Assembly: GCA_033782935.1 (NCBI GenBank)
Contig: JAWQEG010000710.1
Coordinates: 1,426,001 to 1,490,000 of the forward strand
DNA: 64,000 nucleotides
Reading direction: 5' to 3'
Origin: Petrolisthes cinctipes
Lineage: Eukaryota > Arthropoda > Malacostraca > Decapoda > Porcellanidae
A program made the position numbers and the translations under genes. Positions 9,499-23,080 of this stretch are shown here, piece by piece. The notes beneath the pieces were generated by a model. That model had not been told where the DNA came from and searched no databases. It worked only from the letters and a program-made list of their open reading frames with translations. Each line of letters opens with the position of its first letter. Positions within the stretch are counted from its first letter, which is position 1.

Positions 9499-10240
9499 CA
9501 TAATAATACTAATCAAATTACTAATTCAATGACCATATATAACATAAGAAACAAAAATGGAATTTCGAGTGTTTGGGGGTAGTTGGGGGGGGGTTGGAGG
9601 GGTTTGAAGGCTGATAAGCAAGTTTGGTTGCTAATACATGATGCGTAGGACCTCAAAGAACATATTTAGCATGGAATTGAAAATGCAAAATTTAGGCCAA
9701 AATTATCATGTCAGAGTGTTGTCTCCCCTCCTAACCTAAACTGCAGTAAACTACCGGGACCTAACCTGGGCAAACTAGCGGGAATTAAACGTGGTAAGGA
9801 CCGTGGCAAAATACGGTAAATATTGAAACAACTGCCGTTATCATGTACGTTTTTTCTACCTTCATTACCCACTTATTTAGACCATTCTAAGACTATTTTC
9901 TTCTATGGCATTTCCAAGATAGGGCATATTCAAATGGGGCATTTTTAAATTAGCCTAGCCTAACCTAACCTAACCTAGACCGCATCAGACCAAAGGGACC
10001 TAATCTGGGCAAACTACCGGAATCTAACCTTATCAAACTACCGGGAAATAATCGTGGTAAAGTACAGGAAATGACCGGGGCAGAATACTGGGACCTAGCT
10101 GGATGTGGTAACACTGCTACAAAACGGTAATGGGCCAAACTTTACCTTAAATGGCACCAAACTATGGTAATCTGGGGTAATTACCTTGGAAATGACAACA
10201 CTGAAGAAATTAGCAATGCTGGTGTAAATAAAAGGGATTA
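9499..10240. repeat. dispersed repeat region with ACCGGGACCTAAC-type motifs
   Basis: Between about 9725 and 10150 the phrases CTAACCTGGGCAAACT, AACTACCGGGA and CGTGGTAA recur irregularly with small changes, like a decayed short tandem or a dispersed repeat. A clean (CCTAA)n run, the complement of TTAGG, sits at about 9957-9976. The segment at 9850-9955 matches 5145-5232. Confidence 0.55.
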
Positions 10241-10249
10241 TGAGTGTTC

Positions 10250-10268
10250 ACTATTATTATTATCATTA

Positions 10269-10299
<31 letters not shown>

Positions 10300-10405
10300 T
10301 TTATCTAGTTATTGGGTTCTAAATATTCATTGGTATTTATTCAAATATATTTCATTTTTTTTATAATACTCCTATTGTTATTATTATTGTTATTATTATT
10401 ACTTT
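10250..10405. repeat. ATT and ATTT microsatellites
   Basis: (ATT)n with interruptions at about 10252-10284 passes into (ATTT)n to about 10303. A second ATT-rich run lies at about 10376-10402. Confidence 0.85.
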
Positions 10406-10508
10406 TACATTCATCATCTCAATATAAACAAACTGGCGGCCATCATGGATTTTGACGTTATTATTGACAGTGTCGTGAAATCAGTGTTGCCATGTAAGAG
10501 GCAATTTT

Positions 10509-10850
10509 TTTTTTAATACTTACAAAAAAAAAAAAAAAATAATACATACCAAAAATTAATACTAAACAAAATTAATACATAAAAAAATAATATTACTTAA
10601 AAAAATAATACTTAAACAAAATTAATACTTATTAAAAAATTAATACTTAAAAAAAATTAATACTTACAAAAAGAAAATGAAAAAAAAATAATACTTACAA
10701 AAAATAGCACTTAAAAAAATTGATACTTAAAAAAAAATTTAATACTTAAACAAATGATATTAAAAAAAATAATACTTAAACAAAATTGTTACTTACAAAA
10801 ATAATACTTAAAAAAAATTAATACTTAAAAAAAAATTGTTACTTATCAAA
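10509..10850. repeat. degenerate AT-rich tandem repeat (TTAATACTTAAAAAAA type)
   Basis: The phrase AATACTTA followed by a run of A recurs about 17 times at irregular 15-25 bp spacing, with variants such as TTGTTACTTA and AATACTTAAACAAA. No gene is present. Confidence 0.75.
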
Positions 10851-11579
10851 CCTTGGTTTGGCACTTACGACTGTCTTAGCCACTAAGGATATTATGGTTA
10901 AAGTTTAAAATTTTAGAAGTTGCTATTAGGGTGCCAAATCAATCTTTAGATACATAAACAAATTCCAAAGTCAATATGACTTCAGCGGGAAACGTATGTC
11001 AGTATGGCCAGTTTGGTAACTATAACAAGTAGCAAAAAGGATAACCTAAGTTGGATGTTAGGGAGAATAAAGTCAATGAAGCACCTGTAAAGACTCTCAA
11101 AATGACACTTAGCTGTAGGGTTGCAGACACTTCGTTCTCCCAAGGTGAAGAAATGAGGCACGAGAATAGTATGGGTTATCACCAATAGTCAGTCACCCAG
11201 TCGAGTACTGGTATAAGGTTTCTTGGATAAGTCAAGAGGATATGTAGAAAAGAGCTCGTTAACTGAGAGCTATGACAATCAAGAATAAGGTATAAATGAA
11301 GGAACTTGAAGTGACTTGTACCACCACCAGTATTTGACTGGGCGAGATCCAGAACAGAACTGCCTTCCACACTCACTCTCTCCTCCTCCATCACCTCGGA
11401 TTATATGTTATGAATCATCCCCAAAAGTCTCAAACTGAGGAAAACAGTTTCATACAGTTTTCACAACACAGAAAATTAGATTCATGAACATGGATCCATG
11501 TATTCATCGAATCATATCTTAACAAAACTAAATATACAGCATCCAATAATTATAACAAATACATGTATATGTTACAAAT
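10851..11579. other. flank between repeats and satellite, no gene recognised
   Basis: Sequence of ordinary complexity. Minus-strand open frames of 67-71 codons at 10982-11394 lack recognisable motifs. It is the only non-repetitive-looking border of the satellite array in this window. Confidence 0.4.
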
Positions 11580-14500
11580 GCAAAAAATCGATATTTTGGG
11601 TGCCCAAAGTCAATATGTACATGCATCTTCTGTACCCGTTTTTATCTTAAATTCAGGCTTAAAACACCCGAAAATTCGATATTTTTGGGTCCCAGAAGCG
11701 ATCTGTACATGCTTACTCAGTGTTAGAATATTTTTAAGATACAGGCCCAAAACATGCTGAAAATCAATATTTTATCTGCCCAAAGTCGATATGTGTATGC
11801 ATATTTTGTACCCGATTATATCTCAAATTCAGTCTCAAAACACCCGAAAATTCGATATTCTTGGGTCCCAGAAGCGATCTGTACATGCCTACTCAATGTT
11901 AGAATATTTTACAAAATACAGGCCCAAAGCATGCTAAAAATTGATATTTTAGTTGCCCAAAGTCAATATGTGTATGCGTATTCTGTACACGTTTATATCC
12001 CAAATTCATGCTCAAAACACCCGAAAATTCGATATTTTTGGGTCCCAAAAGCGATCTATTCATGTCTACTCACTGCTAAAATATTTTCAAAATACAAGCC
12101 CAAAACATGCTGAAAATTGATACTTTAGTTGCCCAATGTCAATATGTGTATGAATATTCTGTACCCGTTTATATCCCAAATTCAGGCTCAAAACACCCGA
12201 AAATTCTATATTTTTAGGTCCCAGAAGCGTTGTGTACATGCCTACTCAGTGCTAAAATATTTTCAAAATAAAGGTCCAAAACATGCTAAAAATTGATATT
12301 TTTGGTGCCCAATGTCGATATGTGAATGCATCTTAAGTACTCGTTTATATCTCAAATTCAGGCTCAAAACACCCAAAAATTCGATTTTTTGGGGTTGTAG
12401 GAGCGATCTTTACATGCATATTCAGTGTTAGAATATTTTCAAAATACAGGCACAAAACAAGTTCAAAATCAATATTTTATGTGCCCTAAATCAATATGTG
12501 CATGCATCTTCTGTACCCATTTATATCTGAAATTCAGGCTCAAAACAACCGAGAATTTGATATTTTTGGGTCCCAGAAGCGATCTGTGCATACATCTTCA
12601 GTACCCTTTTATATCTCATATAACAGGCTCAAAACACCCGAAAATTCGATATTTTTGGGTCCCAAAAGCGATCTGTACGTGCCTACTCAGTGCTAAAATG
12701 CTTTCAAGATACAGGCCCAAAACATGCTGAAAATCGATATTGTAGGTGGAAAAAGTCGATCTATGCATACATCTTCAGTACCCGTTTATATCTCAAATCT
12801 ATGCTCAAAACACCCGAAAATTCGATATTTTTGGGTCCCAGAAGCGATCTGTACATGTCTACTCAGTAACAGAATATTGTTAAAATACAGGCCCAAAACA
12901 TGCTAAAAAACGATATTTTTGGTGCCAAAGTCGATATATTCATGCATCTTCTGTACCCGTTTATATCTCAAATTCGTGATTAAAACACACGAATATTCGA
13001 TTTTTTTGGATTCAAGGAGCGATCTGTACATGCCTACTCAATGTTAGAATTTTTTAACAGAATACAGGCCCAAAACATGCTGAAAATTGATATTTTAGTT
13101 GCCCAAAGTCAATATGTGTATGAATATTTTGTACCCGTTTACATCCTAAATTCAGGCTGAAAACACCCGAAAATTCCATATTTTTGGGTCCCAGAAGCGT
13201 TGTGTACATGCCTACTCAGTGCTTAAATATTTTCAAAATATAGGCCCAAAACATGCTAAAAATCGATATTTTTGGTGCCCAAAGACGATATGTGCAGGCA
13301 TCTTCTGTACCCGTTTATATCTCAAATTCAGGCTCAAAACACCCGAAAATTCGATATTTTTGGGTCCCAGAAGCGATCTGTACATGTCTACTCAGTGACA
13401 GAATATTTTCGAAATACAGGCCCAAAACATGCTAAAAATCGATATTTTAGGTACCTAATGTCGATATGTGCCTGCATCATCAGTATCCGTTTATATCTCA
13501 AATTCAGGCTCAAAACACCCGAAAATTCGATTTTTTTTTGTCCCAGAAGCGATCTGTACATGCCTACTTAGTACTAGAATATTATTTAAAATATAGGGCA
13601 AAAACATGCTAAAAATCGATATTTTTGGTGCCCAAAGTCGATATGTGCATGCATCTTCTATACCCGTTTATATCTTAAATTCTAGTTAAAAACACACGAA
13701 TCTTCGATATTTTTGGGTTCAAGGACCGATCTGTACATGCCTAGTCAGTGTTAGAATATTTTCAAAATACAGGCACAAAACAAGTTCAAAATCGATATTT
13801 TATGTGCCCTAAATCAATATGTGCATGCATCTTCTGTACCTATTTATATTTGAAATTCAGGCTCAAAACAACCGAAAATTTGATAGTTTGGGTCCCAGAA
13901 GCGATCTCTGCATGCATCTTCAGTACACTTTTATATCTCAAATTCAGGCTCAAAACACCAGAAAATTCGATATTTTTGGGTCCCAGAAGCGATCTGTACA
14001 TGTCTACTCAGTGACAGAATATTGTTAAAATACAGGCCCAAAACATGCTAAAAAACGATATTTTTGGTGCCAAATGTCAATATGTGAATGCATCTTCAGT
14101 ACTCGTTTATATCTCAAATTCAGGCTCAAAACACCCGAAAATTCGATATTTTTGGGTCCCAGAAGCGATCTGTACATGCCTACTCCTTGCTAGAATATTA
14201 TCAAAATATACGCCCAAAACATGCGAAAAATCGATTATTTTGTTGCCCAAGGACGATATGTGCATGCATCTTCTGTACCCGTTTATATCTCAAATTCAGT
14301 CTCAAAACACCCGAAAATTCGATATTTATGGGACCCAGAAGCGATCTGTACATGTCTACTCAGTGACAGAATATTTTCAAAATACAGGCTCAAAACATGC
14401 TGAAAAATCGATATTTTAGGTGCTTAATGTCGATATGTGCACGCATCATCAGTACCCGTTTATATCTCAAATTCAGGCTCAAAACACTCAAAAATTCGAA

Positions 14501-17469
14501 TTTTTTTGGTCCCAGAAGCGATCTGTACATGCCTACTTAGTACTAGAATATTATCAAAATATAGGGCAAAAACATGCTAAAAATCGATATTTTTGGTGCC
14601 CAAAGTCGATATGTGCATGCATCTTCTTTAGCCGTTTACATCTTAAATTTGAGATCAAAACACACGAAAATTCGATATTTTTGTGTTCAAGTAGCGATCT
14701 GTACATGCCTACTCAAAGTTAGAATATTTTCCAAATACAGGCACATAACTAGTTCAAAATCGATATTTTATGTGCCCTAAATCAATATGTGCATGCTTCT
14801 TCTGTACCCGTTTATATCTCAAATTCAGGTTCAAAACAACCGAAAATTGGATATTTTTGCGTCCCAGAAGCGATCTGTGCATGCATCTTCAGTACCCTTT
14901 TATATCTCAAATTCAGGCTCAAAACACTCGAAAATTCGATATTTTTTGGTCCCAGAAGCGATCTGTACATGCCTACTCAGTGCTTGAATGTTTTCAAAGT
15001 ATAGGCCCAAAACATGCTAGAAATCGATATTTTAAGTGTCAAAAGTTAATATATTCAAGCATCTTCTGTATCCGTTTTTATCTCAAATTTGTGATTAAAA
15101 CACACGAATATTCGATTTTTTTGGATTCAAGGAGCGATCTGTACATGCCTACTCAGTGTTAGAATATTTTCAAATACAGGCACAAAACAAGTTCAAAATC
15201 GATATTTTAGGTGCCCTAAATCGATATGTGCATGCATCTTCTGTACCCGTTTATATCTCAAATTCAGGGTCTAAACACCCGAAAATTTGATATTTTTGGT
15301 CCCAGAAGCAATCTGTACATGCCTACTCAGTGTTAGAATTTTTTAACAGAATACAGGACCAAAACATGCTGAAAATTGATATTTTAGTTGCCCAAAGTCA
15401 ATATGTGTATGAATATTTTGTACCCGTTTACATCCTAAATTCAGGCTGAAAACACACGAAAATTCCATATTTTGGGACCCAGAAGCGATGTGTACATGCC
15501 TACTCAATGCTTAAATATTTTCAAAATATAGGCCCAAAACATGCTAAAAATCGATATTTTTGGTGCCGAAAGACGATATGTGCATGCATCTTCTGTACCC
15601 GTTTATATCTCAAATTCAGGCTCAAAACACCCGAAAATTCGATATTTTTGGGTCCCAGAAGCGATCTGTACATGTCTTCTCAGTGACAGAATATTTTCAA
15701 AATACAGGCCCAAAACATGCTAAAAATCGATATTTTAGGTGCCTAATGTCGATATGTGCCTGCATCATCAGTACCCGTTTATATCTCAAATTCAGGCTCA
15801 AAACACCCGAAAATTCGATTTTTTTTTATCCAAGAAGCGATCTGTACATGCCTACTTAGTACTAGAATATTATTTAAAATATAGGGCAAAAACATGCTAA
15901 AAATCGATATTTTTTGGTGCCCAAAGTCGATATGTGCATGCATCTTCTATACCCGTTTATATCTTAAATTCGAGATCAAAACACACGAAACTTCGATATT
16001 TTTTGGTTCAAGGAGCGATCTGTACATGCCTACTCAGTGTTAGAATATTTTCAAAATACAGGCACAAAACAAGTTCAAAATCGATATTTTATGTGCCCTA
16101 AATCAATATGTGCATGCATCTTCTGTACCCATTTATATCTAAAATTCAGGCTCAAAACAACCGAAAATTTGATATTTTTGGGTCCCAGAAGCGATCTGTG
16201 CATGCATCTTCAGCGCCCTTTTATATCTCAAATTCAGGCTCAAATCACCCGAAAATTCGATATTTTTGGGTCCCAGAAGCGATCTGTACATGCTTACTCA
16301 GTGCTAAAATGCTTTCAAGATACAGGCCGAAAACATGCTGAAAATCGATATTGTAGGTGCAAAAAGTCGATCTATGCATACATCTTCAGTACCCGTTTAT
16401 ATCTCAAATTCATGCTCAAAACACCCAAAAATTCGATATTTTGGGCTCCCAGAAGCGATCTATACATGCCTACTCAGTGCTTGAATGTTTTCAAAACATA
16501 GGCGCAAAACAGGATCAAATTGATATTTTAGTTGCCCAAAGTCAATATGTGTATGCATATTCTGTACCCGTTTATATCCCAAAGTCAGGCTAAAAACACC
16601 CGAAAATTCCATATTTTTGGGTCCCAGAAGCGATCTGTGCATGCATCTTCAGTACCCTTTTATATCTCAAATTTAGGCTCAAAACACTCGAAAATTCGAT
16701 ATTTTTTGGTCCCAGAAGCGATCTGTACATGACTAGTCAGTGCTTGAATGTTTTTAAAACATAGGCCCAAAACATGCTAAAAATCAATATTTTAGGTGTC
16801 CAAAGTCGATATGTGAATGCATCTTCTTTACTCGTTTATATCTCAAATTCAGGCTCAAAATACACGAAAATTCGATATTTTTGGGTCCCAGAAGCGATCA
16901 GTACGTGTCTACTCAGTGACAGAATATTTTCAAAATACAGGACCAAAACATGCTAAAAATCGATATTTTAGGTGCCAAATATCGATATGTTCATGCATCA
17001 TCAGTACCCGTTTATATCTCAAATTCAGTCTCAAAACACTCGAAAATTCGATATTTTGAGGTCCCAGAAGCGATCTGTACATGCCTACTCAGTGCTTGAA
17101 TGTTTTCAAAGTAAAGGCCCAAAACATGCTAGAAATCGATATTTTAAGTGTCCAAAGTTAATATATTCAAGCATCTTCTGTACCCGTTTATATCTCAAAT
17201 TTGTGATTAAAACACACGAATAATCGATTTTTTTGGATTCAAGGAGCGATCTGTACATGCCTACTCAGTGTTAGAATATTTTCAAATACAGGCACAAAAC
17301 TAGTTCAAAATCGATATTTTAGGTGCCCTAAATCGATATGTGCATGCATCTTCTGTACCCGTTTATATCCCAAAGTCAGGCTGAAAACACCCGAAAATTC
17401 CATATTTTTGGGTCCCAAAAGCGATCTGTACATGCCTACTCAGTGCTAAAATGCTTTCAAGATACAGGC

Positions 17470-20400
17470 CCAAAACATGCTGAAAAATCGATATTTTAGG
17501 TGTTTAATGTCAATATGTGCATGCATCATCAGTACCCGTTTATATCTCAAATTCAGGCTCAAATCATTTGAAAATTCGAATTTTTTTGGTCCCAAAAGCG
17601 ATCTGTACATGCCTACTTAGTAATAGAATATTATCAAAATATGGGGCAAAAACATGCTAAAAATCGATATTTTTGGTGCCCAAAGTCGATATGTGCATGC
17701 ATCTTCTTTACCCGTTTATATCTCAAATTTGAGATCAAAACACCCGAAAATTCGATATTTTTGGGTTCAAGGAGCGATCTGTACATGCCTAGTCAGCGTT
17801 AGAATATTTTTAAGATACATGTCCAAAACATGCTGAAAATCGATATTTTATCTGCCCAATGTCGATATGTGTATGCATATTCTGTACCCGTTTATATCTC
17901 AAATTCAGTCTCAAAACACCTGAAAATTCGATATTCGTAAATCACAGAATCGATCTGTACATGCCTACTCAGTGTTAGAATTTTTAACAGAATACAGGCC
18001 CAAAACATGCTGAAAATTGATATTTTAGTTGCCCAAAGTCAATATGTGTATGAATATTCTGTACTCGTTTACATCTTAAATTCAGGCTGAAAACACCCGA
18101 AAATTCCATATTTTTGGGTCCCAGAAGCGATCTGTACATGCCTACACAGTGCTTAATTATTTTCAAAATATAGGCCCTAAACAGGCTAAAAATCGATATT
18201 TTTGGTGCCCAAAGACGATATGTGCATGCATCTTCTGTATCCGTTTATATCTCAAATTCAGGCTCAAAACACCCGAAAATTCGATATTTTTTGGTCCCAG
18301 AAGCAATCTGTACATGTCTACTCAGTGAAAGAATATTTTCAATATACAGGCCCAAAACATGCTAAAAATCGATATTTTTGGTGCCTAATGTCGATATGTG
18401 CATGCATCATCAGTACCCGTTTATATCTCATATTCAGACTCAAAACACCCGAAAATTCGAATTTTTTTTGTCCCAGAAGCGATCTGTACATGCCTACTTA
18501 CTATTAGAATATTATTTAAAATATAGGGCAAAAACATGCTAAAAATCGATATTTTTGGTGACGAAAGTCGATATGTGCATGCATCTTCTTTACCCGTTTA
18601 TATCTTAAATTCGAGATCAAAACACACGAAACTTCGATATTTTTGGGTTCAAGGAGCGATCTGTACATGCCTACTCAGTGTTAGAATTATTTCAAAATAC
18701 AGGCACAAAACAAGTTCAAAATCGATATTTTTTTGCCCTAAATCAATATGTGCATGCATCTTCTGTACCCATTTATATCAAAAATTCAGGCTCAAAACAA
18801 CCGAAAATTTGATATTTTTGGGTCCCAGAAGCGATCTATACATGCCTACTCAGTGCTTGAATGTTTTCAAAATTAAGGCGCAAAACAGGATCAAATTGAT
18901 ATTTTAGTTGCCCAAAGTCAATATGTGTATGCATATTCTGTACCCGTTTATATCCCAAAGTCAGGCTGAAAACACCCGAGAATTCCATATTTTTGGGTCC
19001 CAGAAGCGATCTGTACATGCCTAGTCAGTGCTTAAATATTTTCAAAATATAGGCAAAAAAATGCTAAAAATCGATATTTTTGGTGCCCAATGTCGATATG
19101 TGAATGCATCTTCAGTACTCGTTTATATCTCAAATTCAGGCTCAAAACACCCGAAAATTCGATATTTTTGGGACTCAGAAGCGATCTGTACATGTCTACT
19201 CAGTGCTAAAATGCTTTAAAGATACAGGCCCAAAACATGCTGAAAAATCGATATTTTAGGTGCTTAATGTCGATATGTGCATGCATCATCAGTACCCGTT
19301 TATATTTCAAATTCAGGCTCAAATCATTTGAAAATTCGAATTTTTTTGGTCCCAGAAGCGATCTGTACATGCCTACTTAGTACTAGAATATTATCAAATT
19401 ATGGGGCAAAAACAAGCTAAAAATCGATATTTTTGGTGCCCAAAGTAGATATGTGCATGCATCTTCTTTACCCGTTTATATCTCAAATTTAAGATCAAAA
19501 CACCCGAAAATTCGATATTTTTGGGTTCAAGGAGCGATCTGTACATGCCTACTCAGTGTTAGAATATTTTTAAGATACATGTCCAAAACATGCTGAAAAT
19601 CGATATTTTATCTGCCCAAAGTCGATATGTGTATGCATATTCTGTACCCGTTTATATCTCAAATTCAGTCTCAAAACACCTGAATATTCGATATTCGTAA
19701 ACCACAGAATCGATCTGTACATGCCTACTTAGTGTTAGAATTTTTAAGAGGATACAGGCCCAAAACATGCTGAAAATTGATATTTTAGTTGCCCAAAGTC
19801 AATATGTGTATGAATATTCTGTACTCGTTTACATCTTAAATTCAGGCTGAAAACACCCGAAAATTCCATATTTTTGGGTCCCAGAAGCGATCTGTACATG
19901 CCTACACAGTGCTTAATTATTTTCAAAATATAGGCCCAAAACAGGCTAAAAATCGATATTTTTGGTGCCCAAAGACGATATGTGCATGCATCTTCTGTAT
20001 CCGTTTATATCTCAAATTCAGGCTCAAAACACCCGAAAATTCGATATTTTTTGGTCCCAGAAGCAATCTGTACATGTCTACTCAGTGAAAGAATATTTTC
20101 AATATACAGGCCCAAAACATGCTAAAAATCGATATTTTTGGTGCCTAATGTCGATATGTGCATGCATCATCAGTACCCGTTTATATCTCATATTCAGACT
20201 CAAAACACCCGAAAATTCGAATTTTTTTTGTCCCAGAAGCGATCTGTACATGCCTACTTAGTATTAGAATATTATTTAAAATATAGGGCAAAAACATGCT
20301 AAAAATCGATATTTTTGGTGACGAAAGTCGATATGTGCATGCATCTTCTTTACCCGTTTATATCTTAAATTCGAGATCAAAACACACGAAACTTCGATAT

Positions 20401-22050
20401 TTTTGGGTTCAAGGAGCGATCTGTACATGCCTACTCAGTGTTAGAATTATTTCAAAATACAGGCACAAAACAAGTTCAAAATCGATATTTTTTTGCCCTA
20501 AATCAATATGTGCATGCATCTTCTGTACCCATTTATATCAGAAATTCAGGCTCAAAACAACCGAAAATTTGATATTTTTGGGTCCCAGAAGCGATCTATA
20601 CATGCCTACTCAGTGCTTGAATGTTTTCAAAATAAAGGCGCAAAACAGGATCAAATTGATATTTTAGTTGCCCAAAGTCAATATGTGTATGCATATTCTG
20701 TACCCGTTTATATCCCAAAGTCAGGCTGAAAACACCCGAGAATTCCATATTTTTGGGTCCCAGAAGCGATCTGTACATGCCTAGTCAGTGCTTAAATATT
20801 TTCAAAATATAGGCAAAAAAATGCTAAAAATCGATATTTTTGGTGCCCAATGTCGATATGTGAATGCATCTTCAGTACTCGTTTATATCTCAAATTCAGG
20901 CTCAAAACACCCGAAAATTCGATATTTTTGGGACTCAGAAGCGATCTGTACATGTCTACTCAGTGCTAAAATGCTTTAAAGATACAGGCCCAAAACATGC
21001 TGAAAAATCGATATTTTAGGTGCTTAATGTCGATATGTGCATGCATCATCAGTACCCGTTTATATTTCAAATTCAGGCTCAAATCATTTGAAAATTCAAA
21101 TTTTTTTGGTCCCAGAAGCGATCTGTACATGCCTACTTAGTACTAGAATATTATCAAATTATGGGGCAAAAACAAGCTAAAAATCGATATTTTTGGTGCC
21201 CAAAGTAGATATGTGCATGCATCTTCTTTACCCGTTTATATCTCAAATTTAAGATCAAAACACCCGAAAATTCGATATTTTTGGGTTCAAGGAGCGATCT
21301 GTACATGCCTACTCAGTGTTAGAATATTTTTAAGATACATGTCCAAAACATGCTGAAAATCGATATTTTATCTGCCCAAAGTCGATATGTGTATGCATAT
21401 TCTGTACCCGTTTATATCTCAAATTCAGTCTCAAAACACCTGAATATTCGATATTCGTAAACCACAGAATCGATCTGTACATGCCTACTTAGTGTTAGAA
21501 TTTTTAAGAGGATACAGGCCCAAAACATGCTGAAAATTGATATTTTAGTTGCCCAAAGTCAATATGTGTATGAATATTCTGTACTCGTTTACATCTTAAA
21601 TTCAGGCTGAAAACACCCGAAAATTCCATATTTTTGGGTCCCAGAAGCCATCTGTCCATGCCTACTCAGTGCTTAATTATTTTCTAAATATAGGCCCAAA
21701 ACAGGCTAAAAATCGATATTTTTGGTGCCGAAAGACGATATGTGCATGCATCTTCTGTATCCGTTTATATCTCAAATTCAAGCTCAAAACACCCGAAAAT
21801 TCGATATTTTTTGGTCCCAGAAGCGATCTGTACATGTCTACTCAGTGACAGAATATTTTCAATATACAGGCCCAAAACATGCTAAAAATCGATATTTTTG
21901 GTGCCTAATGTCGATATGTGCATGCATCATCAGTACCCGTTTATATCTCAAATTCAGACTCAAAACACCCGAAAATTCGAATTTTTTTTGTCCCAGAAGC
22001 GATCTGTACATGCCTACTTAGTACTAGAATATTATTTAAAATATAGGGCA
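17470..22050 (+). repeat. 1760-bp higher-order repeat (10 monomers), about 2.6 copies
   Basis: Segments at 18202, 19962 and 21722 carry the same variant series, as do 18536/20296 and 19028/20788. The offset is exactly 1760 bp, ten monomers of 176. Copies two and one are nearly identical; the third diverges after about 22050. Confidence 0.88.
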
Positions 22051-23080
22051 AAAACATGCTAAAAATCGATATTTTTGGTGCCCAAAGTCGATGTGTGCAT
22101 GCATCTTCTTTACCCGTTTATATCTTAAATTCGAGATCAAAACACACGAAACTTCGATATTTTTGGGTTCAAGGAGCGATCTGTACATACCTACTCAGTG
22201 TCAGAATATTTTCAAAATACAGGTAAAAAACAAGTTCAAAATCGATATTTTATGTGCCCTAAATCAATATGTGCATGCATCTTCTGTACCCATTTATATC
22301 TGAAATTTAGGCTCAAAACAACCGAAAATTTGAAATTTTTGGGTCCCAAAAGCGATCTGTGCATGCCTACTCAGTGTTAAAATGCTTTCAAGATACAGGC
22401 CCAAAACATGCTGAAAATCGATATTGTAGGTGCAAAAAGTCGATCTATGCATACATTTTCAGTACCCGTTTATATCTCAAATTCATGCTCAAAACACCCG
22501 AAAATTCGAATTTTTTTTGTCCCAGAAGCGATCTGTACATGCCTACTTAGTACTAGAATATTATTTAAAATATAGGGCAAAAACATGCTAAAAATCGATA
22601 TTTTTGGTGCCCAAAGTCGATATGTGCATGCATCTTCTTTACCCGTTTATATCTTAAATTCGAGATCAAAACACACGAAACTTCGATATTTTTGGGTTCA
22701 AGGAGCGATCTGTACATGCCTACTCAGTGTCAGAATATTTTCAAAATACAGGTAAAAAACAAGTTCAAAATCGATATTTTATGTGCCCTAAATCAATATG
22801 TGCATGCATCTTCTGTACCCATTTATATCTGAAATTTAGGCTCAAAACAACCAAAAATTTGAAATTTTTGGGTCCCAAAAGCGATCTGTGCATGCCTACT
22901 CAGTGTTAAAATGCTTTCAAGATACAGGCCCAAAACATGCTGAAAATCGATATTGTAGGTGCAAAAAGTCGATCTATGCATACATTTTCAGTACCCGTTT
23001 ATATCTCAAATTCATGCTCAAAACACTCGAAAATTCGAATTTTTTTGGTCCCAGAATCGATCTGTACATTCCTACTTAGT
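22030..23080 (+). repeat. 529-bp higher-order repeat (3 monomers), two copies
   Basis: Variant series beginning at 22198 and 22359 repeat at 22727 and 22888, an offset of 529 bp or three monomers plus one base. The copies differ at only a few positions. Confidence 0.85.

Noticed and set aside
8510..9582. Gly/Trp/Val/Tyr-rich proteins up to 326 residues, resembling silk or cuticle proteins
   Set aside because: All three plus frames are open because the 14-bp G-rich unit cannot spell a stop. No flanking coding sequence or signal peptide.
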